Source: Hymenobacter guriensis
Lineage (GTDB): Bacteria > Bacteroidota > Bacteroidia > Cytophagales > Hymenobacteraceae
Assembly (NCBI RefSeq): GCF_015773195.1
Contig: NZ_JADWYK010000007.1
Location: forward strand, 186,001-250,000
DNA length: 64,000 nt
Reading direction: 5' to 3'
The translations under genes and the position numbers were made by a program. Of this stretch, positions 16,238-26,102 are shown piece after piece. The notes below the pieces were generated by a model that was not told the DNA's origin, made no database searches, and saw only the letters and a list, made by a program, of their open reading frames with translations. Positions within the stretch are counted from its first letter, which is position 1. Each line of letters begins with the position of its first letter.

Positions 16238-18229
16238 CTATGCCCGGCTGGCCACGGCGGCTTGGATATCGGCGGGAGTGTCTTTGGGAATGGCGGCCAG
16301 CAACTGACGGGTGTACTCGTGCTGGGGGTTAGCATAGACCTCGGCGGCGGGCCCGCTTTCCACAATCTGCCCCTGGCGCATCACCAGCAGCCGGTCGCTC
16401 ATAAAGCGGGCCACCGACAGGTCGTGGGTGATAAACAGGTAGGTGATGCCGAACTCGCGCTTGAGGTCGTTGAGCAGGTTGAGCACCTGCGCCTGCACCG
16501 ACACATCGAGGGCCGACACGGATTCGTCGCAGATGATGTACTTGGGCTGCAAAGCCAGGGCCCGGGCAATGCAGATGCGCTGGCGCTGACCCCCGCTGAA
16601 CTCGTGGGGGTAGCGCAGGTAGTGCTCCTCCTTCAAACCAACCGTACGCAGCAGCTCCAGCACCCGGGCTTTCTGCTGCTGTTTGTTGCCGCCCACGCCG
16701 TGCACGCGCATAGGCTCCAGAATGGCCTCGCCCACAGTCATCATTGGGTTGAGGGCGGCGTACGGATCCTGGAACACCATCTGAAACTCCCGGCGGCGGC
16801 GGCGCAGATGCTCGGCCGGCAGCTTAGCCAGGTCTACTCCTTCGAACAGGATGCTACCGGAAGTGGGCTCCACCAGTCGCAGAATGGCCCGCCCCAGCGT
16901 AGTCTTGCCGCAGCCCGACTCCCCTACCAGCCCCACTGTCTCGCCGGGGTAGATAGCAAAGCTCACCCCATCCACGGCCCGCACAAACTCAGGCTTGCGG
17001 TTGAAGAAGCCTTTGTGAATGGGGAAATGAACGTTGAGGTTTTGGATGCTTAAAAGGGGGACTTGGGGACTTGAGGACTTGGGGGCTTGGTTATCCGCTG
17101 CCTGGCTGGAAGTAAAGCCGGCAGCACTAGCTGGCACCGGAGTTTCTGGCCGGGCAACAGGCCCGGCCTCTAGCGGCAACAGCTGGCCCGACTCTAGTGT
17201 GGGTGCCGTTTCCAGACCAAAACCCGGGAGTTCAGGGCGTGAAACAGAATGTTCCACGGGGAACTTTTTGGTGGTATCAGGTCCGTTTTGAGGGGCTGCC
17301 ATAGCTTCATCAGCCGGGTAGCCCTCAGCTACTTGCGCCACGGTGGTTTTCGTGCTGATGAAGCTGCCATCAGCCGCTTCCTGCATGAAATCGGCCACTA
17401 CCGGAAGTTTTTTGCGGCCCACGGAAAGTTTTGGGCGGCAAGCCAGCAGACCTTTAGTGTACGGGTGCTGCGGGTTGGTGAAGATGTCGAGCACGGGGCC
17501 CTGCTCCACCACCCGGCCCCGGTACATGACAAGGATACGGTCGGCTATTTCGGCCACTACACCCAGGTCGTGAGTGATGAAGATGACGGCCGTGTGGTGC
17601 TGGCGGCGCAGGTCGTCGATAAGGCGCAGCATGCGGGCCTGCACCGTCACGTCGAGGGCGGTGGTGGGCTCGTCGGCAATGAGGATGGCGGGGTTGCAGG
17701 CCATAGCCATGGCTATCATCACGCGCTGCTTCTGGCCCCCGCTGATTTCGTGGGGGTAGCTGGTAAATATTTTCTCGGGGCGGGGCAGCTGGGCCATCGT
17801 AAACAGCTCCACGGTGCGGGCTTCGGCTTCTTTTGAACTCAGCGTAGTATGCAGGCGCAGGGCTTCCACCACCTGGTGCCCGCAGGTGTACACCGGGTTC
17901 AGGGAGGTCATCGGCTCCTGAAAGATCATGCCGATGTCGTTGCCGCGCACCTTCCGGAGCTGCTCCTCGGGTAGTTTCAGCAGGTCTACCTCTCCTAGCG
18001 CCTCACTCTGAAACAAGGCTTCCCCGCTCACAATCTGGCCGGGCGGCAGCGGAATCAGCCCCATCAGCGCCAGGGACGTCACGGACTTTCCAGAGCCCGA
18101 TTCTCCTACAATGGCCAGCGTTTCGCCCCGGTTCAGATCAAAGGAAATGTCCGCCACGGCCCGCGTATTGCCGCGGTGGCTCTGAAAGTCGATGGTGAGG
18201 TTGCGGACAGAAAGCAGGGGCTTAGACAT
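16238..18229 (-). CDS. Fused dual-domain oligopeptide-type ABC transporter ATPase
   Basis: 663 residues from the ATG at 18229 ([10 protein letters not shown]). Two complete nucleotide-binding domains of the DppD/DppF (OppD/OppF) type. The first (1-276) has Walker A GESGSGKS at 42-49, signature ISGGQKQR and Walker [13 protein letters not shown]. The second (about 392-650) has [17 protein letters not shown] and [11 protein letters not shown]. Such fusions (GsiA/YejF-like) energise peptide or glutathione importers. The linker (277-391) is long and low in complexity, and its end is encoded by a repeat also found between other genes. No permease or binding protein gene is adjacent. Confidence 0.92.
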   Translation of the reverse strand: MSKPLLSVRNLTIDFQSHRGNTRAVADISFDLNRGETLAIVGESGSGKSVTSLALMGLIPLPPGQIVSGEALFQSEALGEVDLLKLPEEQLRKVRGNDIGMIFQEPMTSLNPVYTCGHQVVEALRLHTTLSSKEAEARTVELFTMAQLPRPEKIFTSYPHEISGGQKQRVMIAMAMACNPAILIADEPTTALDVTVQARMLRLIDDLRRQHHTAVIFITHDLGVVAEIADRILVMYRGRVVEQGPVLDIFTNPQHPYTKGLLACRPKLSVGRKKLPVVADFMQEAADGSFISTKTTVAQVAEGYPADEAMAAPQNGPDTTKKFPVEHSVSRPELPGFGLETAPTLESGQLLPLEAGPVARPETPVPASAAGFTSSQAADNQAPKSSSPQVPLLSIQNLNVHFPIHKGFFNRKPEFVRAVDGVSFAIYPGETVGLVGESGCGKTTLGRAILRLVEPTSGSILFEGVDLAKLPAEHLRRRRREFQMVFQDPYAALNPMMTVGEAILEPMRVHGVGGNKQQQKARVLELLRTVGLKEEHYLRYPHEFSGGQRQRICIARALALQPKYIICDESVSALDVSVQAQVLNLLNDLKREFGITYLFITHDLSVARFMSDRLLVMRQGQIVESGPAAEVYANPQHEYTRQLLAAIPKDTPADIQAAVASRA
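17049..17088 (-). repeat. CCCCAAGTCC-type heptad repeat inside the ABC ATPase linker
   Basis: On the minus strand this reads as tandem units of the form CCCCAAGTCCT/CCAAGTCC and encodes residues about 380-393 ([14 protein letters not shown]). The same unit occurs between genes at 22786-22812 and 22889-22927. Confidence 0.7.
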
Positions 18230-18342
18230 AGCGCGGAAACGGGCAGATGGGTAAAGATACGGAGCGCTTCCTGGGATGATGATGGGAAGTTTAGCCCGCA
18301 GAGGGCGCAGAGGCAGTACCGATTGCCAGCCGTAGAAATACA

Positions 18343-18376
18343 AAAAGGCCCGCCGGATAACTCCGACGGGCCTTTT
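18343..18376 (-). terminator. Terminator after lspA
   Basis: A 14-bp stem with one mismatch (aaaaggcccgccgg / ccgacgggcctttt) lies 20 bases beyond the lspA stop and also upstream of the ABC ATPase gene. Confidence 0.8.
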
Positions 18377-18395
18377 GATGAATCTCGAAACGAAT

Positions 18396-19052
18396 CTACG
18401 CTACTTCCGAGGCTTCGGCGTCGTGGCGGGCCTGGGCGGCGGCTACGTCGTCGGCAGCCAGGGGATGAACGTTGTCGGGGTGGCCGAAGAAGCGGCTCTG
18501 AAACAGCAGAATCAGCGCCACGCCCACAAAAATGGCCGAATCGGCAATGTTGAAGATCGGCCAAAGCGACACGTGGGAACCGCCCACCAACGGCCAGGAG
18601 GTGGGCAGGAAGCCTTCGTAGATATCCACGTACAGCATGTCAATCACCTGCCCGTGAAACCAGGGCGTGGGCGCATTGAACGGCGCATTGTTGTAGAGGA
18701 TGCCGTAGAAGATAGAATCGATAACGTTGCCCAGGGCGCCGCCCAGAATCATGGCTACGCACACCAGCAGCCCCTGCGGAGCCCGCTGCTTCCAGAGGCG
18801 GTAGATATAGTAGGCAATGCCCGTCACGGCCACCAGGCGGAAGCTGGTGAGCAGGATTTTGCCGTAGGGCGGCGGCAATTCTACCCCGAAGGCCATGCCC
18901 GGATTCAGCGTGTAGTGCAGCTTAAACCAGTCTCCTAGCATAGGAATTTCTCCCGCTACGCCTAGGGGCATGTAGCGGTGCACGGCCCACTTCGACAGCT
19001 GATCAATGACGATGACCAGCAGCGCCACGAGGTAATATTTCCAGTATTTCAT
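18396..19052 (-). CDS. lspA: Lipoprotein signal peptidase (signal peptidase II)
   Basis: Removes signal peptides from diacylglyceryl-modified prolipoproteins in the inner membrane. 218 residues with four membrane helices. Catalytic Asp residues lie in GNVIDSIFYG and NIADSAIFVG, and the substrate-binding Asn in LHYTLNPGMAFG. A 40-residue insertion between the two catalytic segments (YNNAPFNAPTPWFHGQ onwards) and a charged C-terminal tail are usual in Bacteroidota. Several lipoproteins encoded here (GldJ, DUF4382, Ig-like) would be substrates. Confidence 0.95.
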   Translation of the reverse strand: MKYWKYYLVALLVIVIDQLSKWAVHRYMPLGVAGEIPMLGDWFKLHYTLNPGMAFGVELPPPYGKILLTSFRLVAVTGIAYYIYRLWKQRAPQGLLVCVAMILGGALGNVIDSIFYGILYNNAPFNAPTPWFHGQVIDMLYVDIYEGFLPTSWPLVGGSHVSLWPIFNIADSAIFVGVALILLFQSRFFGHPDNVHPLAADDVAAAQARHDAEASEVA

Positions 19053-19055
19053 TTC

Positions 19056-19087
19056 TGAGAAGTGAGCGGTTAGCCGTGAGAAGTGAG
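19056..19087. repeat. Short direct repeat between lspA and ileS
   Basis: tgagaagtgag occurs twice (19056-19066 and 19077-19087). The 263-base gap between lspA and ileS holds nothing else I can name apart from a tgccaac...gttggca inverted pair near 19276-19308. Confidence 0.45.
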
Positions 19088-19315
19088 ACGCTGCCCTGAC
19101 ACGCTGTCAGCACGGGTCCCTCTCCCCTCTCGCAGCACAAAGTGACGAAGATTTTTGGACTTCGCCGCCCGGGTGCACCGCCCGGCTAGCGCACCGTTGG
19201 TATATGGTTGGAAGGGTGTTTTGTGCCGTTTTAAGCCGATTCAATGGCGACCCAAAACGCTTTGTGCGCCGGTGTGCCAACCGCCATTTCAGAAGCGGCA
19301 GTTGGCACCTTAGCA

Positions 19316-22300
19316 TCAGGCAGTTGCCACGTTCAGCTGCACGGGCACCGAATACTCGTCAAATTCGAGCACCGAACCGCCGCTGATTTCGGGCGCGAAG
19401 TCCAGGGCTAGGGCCTGAATTTCTTCCCGGATGTAGCTGCCGAACGACTGCACAGCGGCTTCCAGCTCGGGCTGCTGCTGCAGCGTGACGCGGATTTTGT
19501 CCTGCACTTCCAGGCCGCTGTCCTTGCGCAGATTCTGCAGACGGTTTACCAGCTCGCGGGCTACACCTTCCTGGCGCAATTCGTCGGTCAGGGTCACGTC
19601 CAGAGCTACCGTCAGTGGGCCGTCGGTGGCCACGAGCCAGCCGGGCAAGTCGTCGGTGCGGATTTCCACGTCGTCGGGGGCCAGGGTGTAGGTTTCCCCC
19701 TCGATTTCCACGGCCAGCTGTCCGGTTTTTTCCAGGGTGCTGATTTCCTCGGCCGTCATCTGCTGAATGCGGGCGCCTACCACCTTCAGCTTCGGGCCGT
19801 ATTGCTGCCCCAACCGCTTGAAATTGGGCTTCACCGACTTCACCAGCACCCCACTGGTATCGTCGAGGAACTCCACGTGCTTCACGTTCACCTCGGCGCA
19901 GATCAAATCCTCGACCTTGCCTACCTGCTCCCGCGTGGTGTCGTTTAAAACGGGCACCAGGATGCGCTGCAGGGGCTGGCGCACTTTCAGCACCGACTTC
20001 TTGCGCAGGGAGTGCGTGAGCGAAGAAATGCGCTGAGCCAGCTCCATCCGTTCCTCCAGGGCCTTGTCGATACGGGCTTCGTCGGCCTGCACGAGCAGCG
20101 TCAGGTGCACCGACTCGGCAGCCCACTGCTGAGTTTCGCCGTTCTGGCGCAGGCCGTCGGTCATGTTCTTGTAGAGCCATTCGGCGAAGAAGGGCGCAAT
20201 GGGAGCCATGAGCTGGGCCACGGTCACGAGGCATTCCTGCAGGGTTTCGTAGGCGGCGCGCTTGTCCTGGGTCAGCTCGCCCTTCCAGAAGCGGCGGCGC
20301 GAGAGGCGCACGTGCCAGTTGGAAAGCTGATCGGTAACGAAATCCTGGATGGCGCGGGCGGCCTTGGTCGGGTCGTAGCCGTCGTAGTAGCCCCGCACTT
20401 CGAGGATGAGGGACTGAAGCTTGCTCAGAATCCAGCGGTCCAGCTCGCTTAGCTCGGCGTGAGGCACGCGGCCGGTTTCGGTGGCCTGGAAGCCGTCGAG
20501 GTTGGCGTAGAGCGAGTAAAACGAGTAGGTGTTGAACAGCGTGCCGAAGAAGCGGCGCTGCACTTCGGTGATGCCGGCCAGATCGAACTTGAGGTTATCC
20601 CAGGGCTGGGCGTTGGCAATCATGTACCAGCGGGTGGCGTCGGGCCCGTACTGGCTGATGGTGGCAAACGGGTCCACGGCGTTACCGAGGCGCTTGCTCA
20701 TCTTGTTGCCGTTTTTGTCGAGTACCAGGCCATTGGCCATGACGTTTTTGAAGGCTACGGAATCCTCCAGCATCACGCCCAAAGCGTGCAAAGTGAAGAA
20801 CCAGCCGCGGGTTTGGTCCACGCCTTCGGCAATGAAGTCGGCGGGGAAATTGCGCTCAAACACCTCCTTGTTTTCCAGCGGGTAGTGCCACTGGGCGTAG
20901 GGCATGGCGCCGCTGTCGAACCACACGTCGATGAGGTCGGTTTCGCGGTACATGGGCTGGCCCGAGGGGCTCACCAGAAAAATATCGTCCACGTAGGGGC
21001 GGTGCAGGTCGATTTTCTTGGTCGATTCTTCGGCGCTGCCATCGGCCATTACCCAGTTGCCGTCCACCTTTTGGTAGGGGTTGTGGGTCATGATTTCGGC
21101 GGCTACGGCTTTGTCGATTTCGGCGCTGAGCTGCTCGATGGAGCCGATGCAGATTTCCTCCGAGCCGTCCTGACTGCGCCAGATGGGCAGGGGCGTACCC
21201 CAGTAGCGGGAGCGGCTCAGGTTCCAGTCGACCAGGTTTTCCAGCCAGTTGCCGAAGCGGCCGGTGCCGGTGCTTTCAGGCTTCCAGTTGATGGTTTTGT
21301 TGAGCTCGATGAGCCGGTCTTTCACCGCCGTGGTTTTGATAAACCAGGAGTCGAGCGGGTAGTAGAGCACGGGCTTATCGGTGCGCCAGCAGTGAGGATA
21401 GGTGTGCTCGTACTTCTCCACTTTGAAGGCCGTGCCGTCGCCTTTCATGCGGATGGCAATGCTTTCGTCGAGGGTTTTGTAGTCGGCGCCGCTCTGGTCG
21501 TGCCCGTCGTAGTTTTTCACCCAACGCCCGCCGAATTCACCCATCTGAGCCACGTAGCGGCCGGTGCGGTCCACTACGGGGCCGATTTTGCCTTGGTCGT
21601 CGGTTACCAGCAACGCGGGAATGTCATTTTGCTGGGCCACGCGAAAGTCATCGGCACCGAAGGTGGGCGAAATGTGCACGATGCCGGTACCATCTTCGGT
21701 GGTGACGAAGTCGCCGCTGATAACACGGAAGGCGCGCTCCTCCCCTTCGAAGGCCGGGAAGCCCTTGTCTTGGCCGAACAGCCGCTCGTAGTTGACGCCG
21801 ACAAGGTCGGCGCCGGTGAATTCAGCTTCGATTTCCCACGGAATCTGCCTTTCTAAGCTTCCCCAATCTGAGTACGTTGGCAGAATAGGCTTGCCATTTT
21901 CAGTGAATTCAGAGAAGTAGCTCTTCAGCCTCGCTTTCGCTAAAACGACCCGGATGTATTGCTTGGTGTAAGGGTTGATAGTGCGAACGAGCACATATGG
22001 AATATTCTTACCTACCGCCAAGCCAGTGTTAGCTGGTAGTGTCCAAGGCGTCGTAGTCCAAGCTAGGATGAAAATATCGGTATTCTCAACCTCCCAAGCT
22101 GGGCCGGCAAACAGCTTCTCTGACTTCTCGTCCCGCTTTACCTTGAACTGAGCCACGATGGTCGTGTCCTTTACGTCGCGGTAGGTGCCGGGCTGGTTCA
22201 GCTCGTGGGAGCTGAGGCCGGTGCCGGCCGCCGGCGAGTAAGGCTGGATGGTGTAGCCTTTGTAGAGGTAGCCTTTGTCGTAGAGCTTTTTGAGCAGGGC

Positions 22301-22783
22301 CCAGCAGCTTTCGATGTACTCGGGCTCGAAGGTGATGTAGGGGTCGTCGAGGTCCACCCAGTAGCCCATTTTCTCGGTGAGGTCGTCCCACTGGGCCTTG
22401 AAGCGCATGACGGTTTCGCGGCAGCGCTGGTTGTATTCCTCGATGCTGATTTTCTTACCGATATCCTCTTTCGTGATGCCCAGCTCCTTCTCCACCTGCA
22501 GCTCGATGGGCAGGCCGTGGGTGTCCCAGCCACCCTTCCGGCTCACCTGCTTGCCCAGCAGGGTCTGGTAGCGGCAGAAGATGTCCTTCACAGTGCGGGC
22601 CATGACGTGGTGAATGCCGGGCGCGCCGTTGGCCGAAGGCGGACCTTCATAAAACACGAAGGTGGGCTGCCCTTCCCGGGAGCTCACGCTTTTCTCAAAG
22701 ATGCCGTTCTGCTTCCACCACGCCAGGATATCGGTGCCAACCTGGCCGTAGTTGAGCGGCTGCTTGTATTCGGGGTAGTTCAT
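19316..22783 (-). CDS. ileS: Isoleucyl-tRNA synthetase (eukaryote-like type)
   Basis: Charges tRNA-Ile. 1155 residues from the ATG at 22783 (MNYPEYKQPL). The class I HIGH equivalent is GIHH (56-59), followed by a large CP1 editing domain, the tryptophan-rich WFDSGAMPYAQWHY and KMSKR near residue 694. It has the long C-terminal region of the IleRS2/eukaryotic type rather than a zinc-finger bacterial type, which in other species is associated with mupirocin tolerance. Residues about 218-311, within CP1, are encoded by DNA noticeably richer in A/T than the rest. Flanked upstream by heptad repeats. Confidence 0.96.
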   Translation of the reverse strand: MNYPEYKQPLNYGQVGTDILAWWKQNGIFEKSVSSREGQPTFVFYEGPPSANGAPGIHHVMARTVKDIFCRYQTLLGKQVSRKGGWDTHGLPIELQVEKELGITKEDIGKKISIEEYNQRCRETVMRFKAQWDDLTEKMGYWVDLDDPYITFEPEYIESCWALLKKLYDKGYLYKGYTIQPYSPAAGTGLSSHELNQPGTYRDVKDTTIVAQFKVKRDEKSEKLFAGPAWEVENTDIFILAWTTTPWTLPANTGLAVGKNIPYVLVRTINPYTKQYIRVVLAKARLKSYFSEFTENGKPILPTYSDWGSLERQIPWEIEAEFTGADLVGVNYERLFGQDKGFPAFEGEERAFRVISGDFVTTEDGTGIVHISPTFGADDFRVAQQNDIPALLVTDDQGKIGPVVDRTGRYVAQMGEFGGRWVKNYDGHDQSGADYKTLDESIAIRMKGDGTAFKVEKYEHTYPHCWRTDKPVLYYPLDSWFIKTTAVKDRLIELNKTINWKPESTGTGRFGNWLENLVDWNLSRSRYWGTPLPIWRSQDGSEEICIGSIEQLSAEIDKAVAAEIMTHNPYQKVDGNWVMADGSAEESTKKIDLHRPYVDDIFLVSPSGQPMYRETDLIDVWFDSGAMPYAQWHYPLENKEVFERNFPADFIAEGVDQTRGWFFTLHALGVMLEDSVAFKNVMANGLVLDKNGNKMSKRLGNAVDPFATISQYGPDATRWYMIANAQPWDNLKFDLAGITEVQRRFFGTLFNTYSFYSLYANLDGFQATETGRVPHAELSELDRWILSKLQSLILEVRGYYDGYDPTKAARAIQDFVTDQLSNWHVRLSRRRFWKGELTQDKRAAYETLQECLVTVAQLMAPIAPFFAEWLYKNMTDGLRQNGETQQWAAESVHLTLLVQADEARIDKALEERMELAQRISSLTHSLRKKSVLKVRQPLQRILVPVLNDTTREQVGKVEDLICAEVNVKHVEFLDDTSGVLVKSVKPNFKRLGQQYGPKLKVVGARIQQMTAEEISTLEKTGQLAVEIEGETYTLAPDDVEIRTDDLPGWLVATDGPLTVALDVTLTDELRQEGVARELVNRLQNLRKDSGLEVQDKIRVTLQQQPELEAAVQSFGSYIREEIQALALDFAPEISGGSVLEFDEYSVPVQLNVATA

Positions 22784-22785
22784 TT

Positions 22786-22927
22786 TTTGGGTCTTGGGGT
22801 CTTGGGGACTTGGTTTTTGAAGCAAAGAGTAGCAGGCTTGGCGACTCAGAAATTAGGCGCTCTTCTGCAACACTTGCGTGCTTGCAGAATAACTCCAAGT
22901 CCCTAAGTCCCCAAGTCCCTGAGTCCC
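22786..22927. repeat. GACTTGGGGACTT-type heptad repeats around the ileS start
   Basis: Units such as ggtcttggggtcttggggacttgg (22790-22812) lie just upstream of ileS, and the inverted aagtccctaagtccccaagtccctgagtccc (22891-22926) lies at the end of the exporter gene. Together they form a loose inverted pair about 80 bases apart, so they may act as a terminator-like structure for the exporter gene. The same unit lies inside the ABC ATPase linker. Confidence 0.65.
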
Positions 22928-25356
22928 TACCCTACTCCTTTCTGCATCCGACCCAGGTTCAGCTCCAGGTCGTCGTCTTCCTCGTGGTAGTTGTCGTCGT
23001 AGTGGCGGATATTCGACTGGTCGATGGTTTCCTCATCGGCGCCGTGCTCGAAGGTAACGAGCAGGCAGGGCAGCAGAATCAGGTTGGAAAAGTTGGTAAT
23101 CAGCAAGCTGGCCGACATGAGCAAGCCCAGGGCTTTAGTGCCGCCAAACTCGGAGAAGGCAAACACCGAAAAGCCCAGAAACAGCACGATGCTGGTGTAA
23201 ATCATGCTGGTGCCCGCCTCCGAAAGCGTGGTGGTAATGGCGGCTTTCACGCGGCGGCCGTTTATAGCCATTTCCTGCCGGAACTTGGCCAGCAGGTGAA
23301 TGGAATTGTCGCCATCGATACCCAGGGCAATGCTGAAAATAAGGGCCGTGCTGGGCTTGAGCGGAATGCCGAAGTAGCCCATTAGGCCGCCCGTGAGCAG
23401 CAAAGTGAAGAAGTTGGGCAGCAGCGTGAAGAACACCGCCCGCACGCTGCGGAACAAAATCAGCACCACGGCGCCCACCAGCAGAAACGCGTGCAGCAAA
23501 CTCGATTTCAGCGTGCCAATCAGGTATTCGTTGCCCTTGGTAAACAGAATGGTGGTGCCCGTCAGCTTCACGTCCATGCCCGTACCCTTAAAGATCTTAT
23601 CGATTTCGGGGCGGATGCGGTTGTTGACTAGCGTATCGAGGTTGTTTGAACCGATATCGGCAATCTTCAGGGAGATGCGCGCCTTCTGCATGGTGCTGTC
23701 GGTGAAGGAGCGCAGCAGCTTGCTGGTCAACTGTCCTTCGCTGCCTTTGGTGGACTGCGAGCGGGCCAGGTAGCTGAACACGTAGTTTTTCTCGTCGTTG
23801 TCGGGCAGGCGGTAGTACTGCGGGTCGCCGTTGTAAAACGCCTGGGTGGATGCCTTCAGAAACGTCACCACGCTCACCGGTGAGGTAAGCACCGGCTGGG
23901 TGCGCAGGTAGTTTTCCAAACGGTCGATGCGTTCCAGGTTCTTGAGCTTGAGTAGGCCTTTGGGTTTGCCCGTATCCACCACCAGCTCTAGGGGCATCAC
24001 GCCGTTGAAGTGCTGCTCAAAGAACTTCAAATCGGAGTTCACCGACGAATCCTTGGGCAGATCATCTACCATGTACGAAACCGATTTCACCTTGGTAACG
24101 CCCACGGCGGCCAGCGCCGCGAAAACCAGGGCGGCTATATACACCGTTCGGCGGCGCTCCAGCACCAGATAATCGAAGAACTCCAGCAGCTTCATCAGCG
24201 GCTTGGCTTCCAGGTGCTCCAGCTGCTTGGGTGTGGGCGGAGGCAGGATGGTAAACACAATCGGCATCAGAATAAACGACACCGCAAAGGCCACGAAGAT
24301 GTTGAGGGTAGCCACCGCGCCAAACTGAAACAGAATGGCAATGTTGGTAAAGCAGAACACCACGAAGCCGATGGCCGTGGTTGTGTTGTTCATGAGCGTG
24401 ACCAGCCCGATTTTGCGCACCACCCGCGTCATAGCCAGCACCTGATTGCCGGATTTGCGGTAGTCGTAGTGGTAGCGGGAGAGCAGGTAGGTGCAGTTGG
24501 GAATGCCGATAACGATGATAATGCTCGGTATCAGGCCCGTGAGCAGGTTGATTTTGTAGCCCATCAGCACCATCGAGCCAATGCACCACGTCACCACAAT
24601 CAGCACAATGAGCAGCGGAAACACCACCGCCGACCACGTGCGGAAGAACATGAGCAGGGTGAGGGCCATCATCACGATGGTGAGGCCCACGAACAGCTTC
24701 ATTTCCGAGGCCACCTTGGTGGTCATGGTGGCCCGCACGTAGGGCAGGCCCGCGTAGTGCATCTTGATGCCCGTTTTCTTCTGAAACCGCTCGGCATGGG
24801 CCAGAATCTTCTGCATCACGGCTTCGCGGCGCGAGGAGTTCAGGTACTTGGGGTCCATGGTGAGGGCCAGGAGCGTGGCCCCGGTGGCGGGCGAAATCAG
24901 CTGGCCTTTGTAGAACTCCTGAGCGTTTACCACCTGCATCAGGGAGTCCAACTCAGCTTGCGTCTGGGGAAAGCGCCGGAAGATGGGCACGGCCCGGAAC
25001 GTCTGGGTGGCGGTATCCTTTTCCAGACGAGGCAGGCGCGTCACGCCCAGCACCCCATTCACGCCCTGCACCTTGCTGAGCGTATCCGTGAGCAGGCGCA
25101 GCTCGTTGAAGTTGCCGAGCTGGTACACCGAGCTGTCCTGCATGCCCAGCACCAGCACGTTGCCATCCTCGCCAAACTGCCGCTTGAACTTCTGGAAGTA
25201 CACCATGTCCGGGTCGTCGGGCGACACCACCTGGGCAAAATCGTAAGTCATTTCGATTTTGCGGGCTTGCCAGGCCATAAATACCGTGATAACGGCCAGC
25301 AGCCCTACCAGCAGGCGGCGGTTCTTGATGACGAACAGGGCAAGGTTTCTCCACAT
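22927..25356 (-). CDS. RND superfamily exporter, MMPL-like
   Basis: 809 residues with two repeats of one membrane helix, a large extracytoplasmic loop and five helices. This is the RND/MMPL architecture in which lipids or hydrophobic molecules are exported by proton motive force. Membrane blocks are visible around residues 12-30, 225-390 and 410-430, and again in the last third. NASGSTP-type trimer partners (HlyD, TolC) are absent, and the SSD-like segment argues for MMPL. Substrate unknown. The start at 25356 is supported by a TACCTTTG element 18 bases upstream; the gene ends directly before the heptad repeats. Confidence 0.9.
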   Translation of the reverse strand: MWRNLALFVIKNRRLLVGLLAVITVFMAWQARKIEMTYDFAQVVSPDDPDMVYFQKFKRQFGEDGNVLVLGMQDSSVYQLGNFNELRLLTDTLSKVQGVNGVLGVTRLPRLEKDTATQTFRAVPIFRRFPQTQAELDSLMQVVNAQEFYKGQLISPATGATLLALTMDPKYLNSSRREAVMQKILAHAERFQKKTGIKMHYAGLPYVRATMTTKVASEMKLFVGLTIVMMALTLLMFFRTWSAVVFPLLIVLIVVTWCIGSMVLMGYKINLLTGLIPSIIIVIGIPNCTYLLSRYHYDYRKSGNQVLAMTRVVRKIGLVTLMNNTTTAIGFVVFCFTNIAILFQFGAVATLNIFVAFAVSFILMPIVFTILPPPTPKQLEHLEAKPLMKLLEFFDYLVLERRRTVYIAALVFAALAAVGVTKVKSVSYMVDDLPKDSSVNSDLKFFEQHFNGVMPLELVVDTGKPKGLLKLKNLERIDRLENYLRTQPVLTSPVSVVTFLKASTQAFYNGDPQYYRLPDNDEKNYVFSYLARSQSTKGSEGQLTSKLLRSFTDSTMQKARISLKIADIGSNNLDTLVNNRIRPEIDKIFKGTGMDVKLTGTTILFTKGNEYLIGTLKSSLLHAFLLVGAVVLILFRSVRAVFFTLLPNFFTLLLTGGLMGYFGIPLKPSTALIFSIALGIDGDNSIHLLAKFRQEMAINGRRVKAAITTTLSEAGTSMIYTSIVLFLGFSVFAFSEFGGTKALGLLMSASLLITNFSNLILLPCLLVTFEHGADEETIDQSNIRHYDDNYHEEDDDLELNLGRMQKGVG

Positions 25357-25373
25357 AGACTACGCAAATGCAG

Positions 25374-25381
25374 CAAAGGTA
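25374..25381 (-). promoter_or_regulatory. Candidate -7 element for the RND exporter
   Basis: TACCTTTG on the minus strand lies 18 bases before the start codon. A TTG lies 25 bases further up, slightly longer than the usual spacing. Confidence 0.5.
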
Positions 25382-25590
25382 CGCAATGCCGGGAAGCCTG
25401 CCGGTGCAACCTTTGCCGCCGTTTTCAGATCAGGCACCCGAGGATATAAATTAGTTGTATTTCTACGAGGTATTATTCCCGAAAAATAGGCAACTTTGTA
25501 GGCGTCTCTTTTCGTAAAAGGCCAATCGTCAGAATATTGACTGTGCTATTTGTTGCACTATTTTTATTTCTGACTGCTCTTCTCTGCTCC

Positions 25591-25989
25591 ATGACTCTGT
25601 ACCAAACGCCGGATGCGTCCCTCACCTACCATCCAGCCACCGAAACCCTGCACCTCAGCTATAATGCAACCCGACTTTCTACCTCATTTGCCTTAGCCTA
25701 CCAGCGGGCCCTGCAGGAAATGCGGCGCCAGAACGTGGGCAAGCTGCTACTAGACCTTAAGCGCAACGCCCCACCCACCGACGAGGAGGAGCACATCCTG
25801 GCTCCGCTTATCAACGACATCCCGGCCGGGCTGACGCGCCCCATCTTCATTGCCGCCGTGCTGTCGGAAGGCCAGTACCAGCACCAGATCGGCAACTACT
25901 CGGCGGGCCTGCTGATGCCACCGGAGCATGTGGAGTTCAACTACTTCACGTCCCGCCACGAGGCCACCGCCTGGCTGAGCGACAATTAG
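25591..25989 (+). CDS. Unrecognised small protein, STAS/SpoIIAA-like in outline
   Basis: 132 residues from the ATG at 25591 (MTLYQTPDASLTYHP); a TTG at 25537 would prepend a hydrophobic stretch but is a weaker start. The layout is beta strand, strand, long helix (SFALAYQRALQEMRRQNV), strand KLLLDLKRNAPP, helix, strand RPIFIAAVLSE, helix, as in SpoIIAA/STAS-like domains found in many Bacteroidota. No catalytic motif. The assignment is a fold guess; the gene itself is well supported by codon use and a downstream terminator. Confidence 0.6.
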   Translation: MTLYQTPDASLTYHPATETLHLSYNATRLSTSFALAYQRALQEMRRQNVGKLLLDLKRNAPPTDEEEHILAPLINDIPAGLTRPIFIAAVLSEGQYQHQIGNYSAGLLMPPEHVEFNYFTSRHEATAWLSDN

Positions 25990-25993
25990 ATTT

Positions 25994-26026
25994 GAATGGT
26001 TTTCTTGTTGACTGGCTGAATGGCTG
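25994..26026. repeat. GGTTGTCTTGTTGA-type intergenic repeat, copy 1
   Basis: gaatggttttcttgttgactggctgaatggctg, directly after the stop of the STAS-like gene. A close relative forms both arms of the inverted repeat at 43892-43956. Confidence 0.6.
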
Positions 26027-26057
26027 TGCCGAAAATACAGAATGCCATATTATTACG

Positions 26058-26088
26058 AAAAAGCCCCGAAGAACTTCGGGGCTTTTTT
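26058..26088. terminator. Bidirectional terminator between convergent genes
   Basis: aaaagccccgaag/cttcggggctttt stem with a two-base loop and T tract, between the STAS-like gene and the DUF5615 gene. Confidence 0.85.
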
Positions 26089-26102
26089 CATGCTAAGGAA
26101 AC

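Noticed and set aside
17249..17264. parS-like TGTTCCACGGGGAACT
   Set aside because: Three mismatches including the CACGTG core; lies within the ABC ATPase coding sequence.
20459..21856. Long open frame antisense to ileS (+ strand)
   Set aside because: Shadow of ileS; the real gene has full synthetase motifs.
24010..25449. Long open frame antisense to the RND exporter (+ strand)
   Set aside because: Rich in His/Gly/Arg typical of an antisense shadow; no domain.
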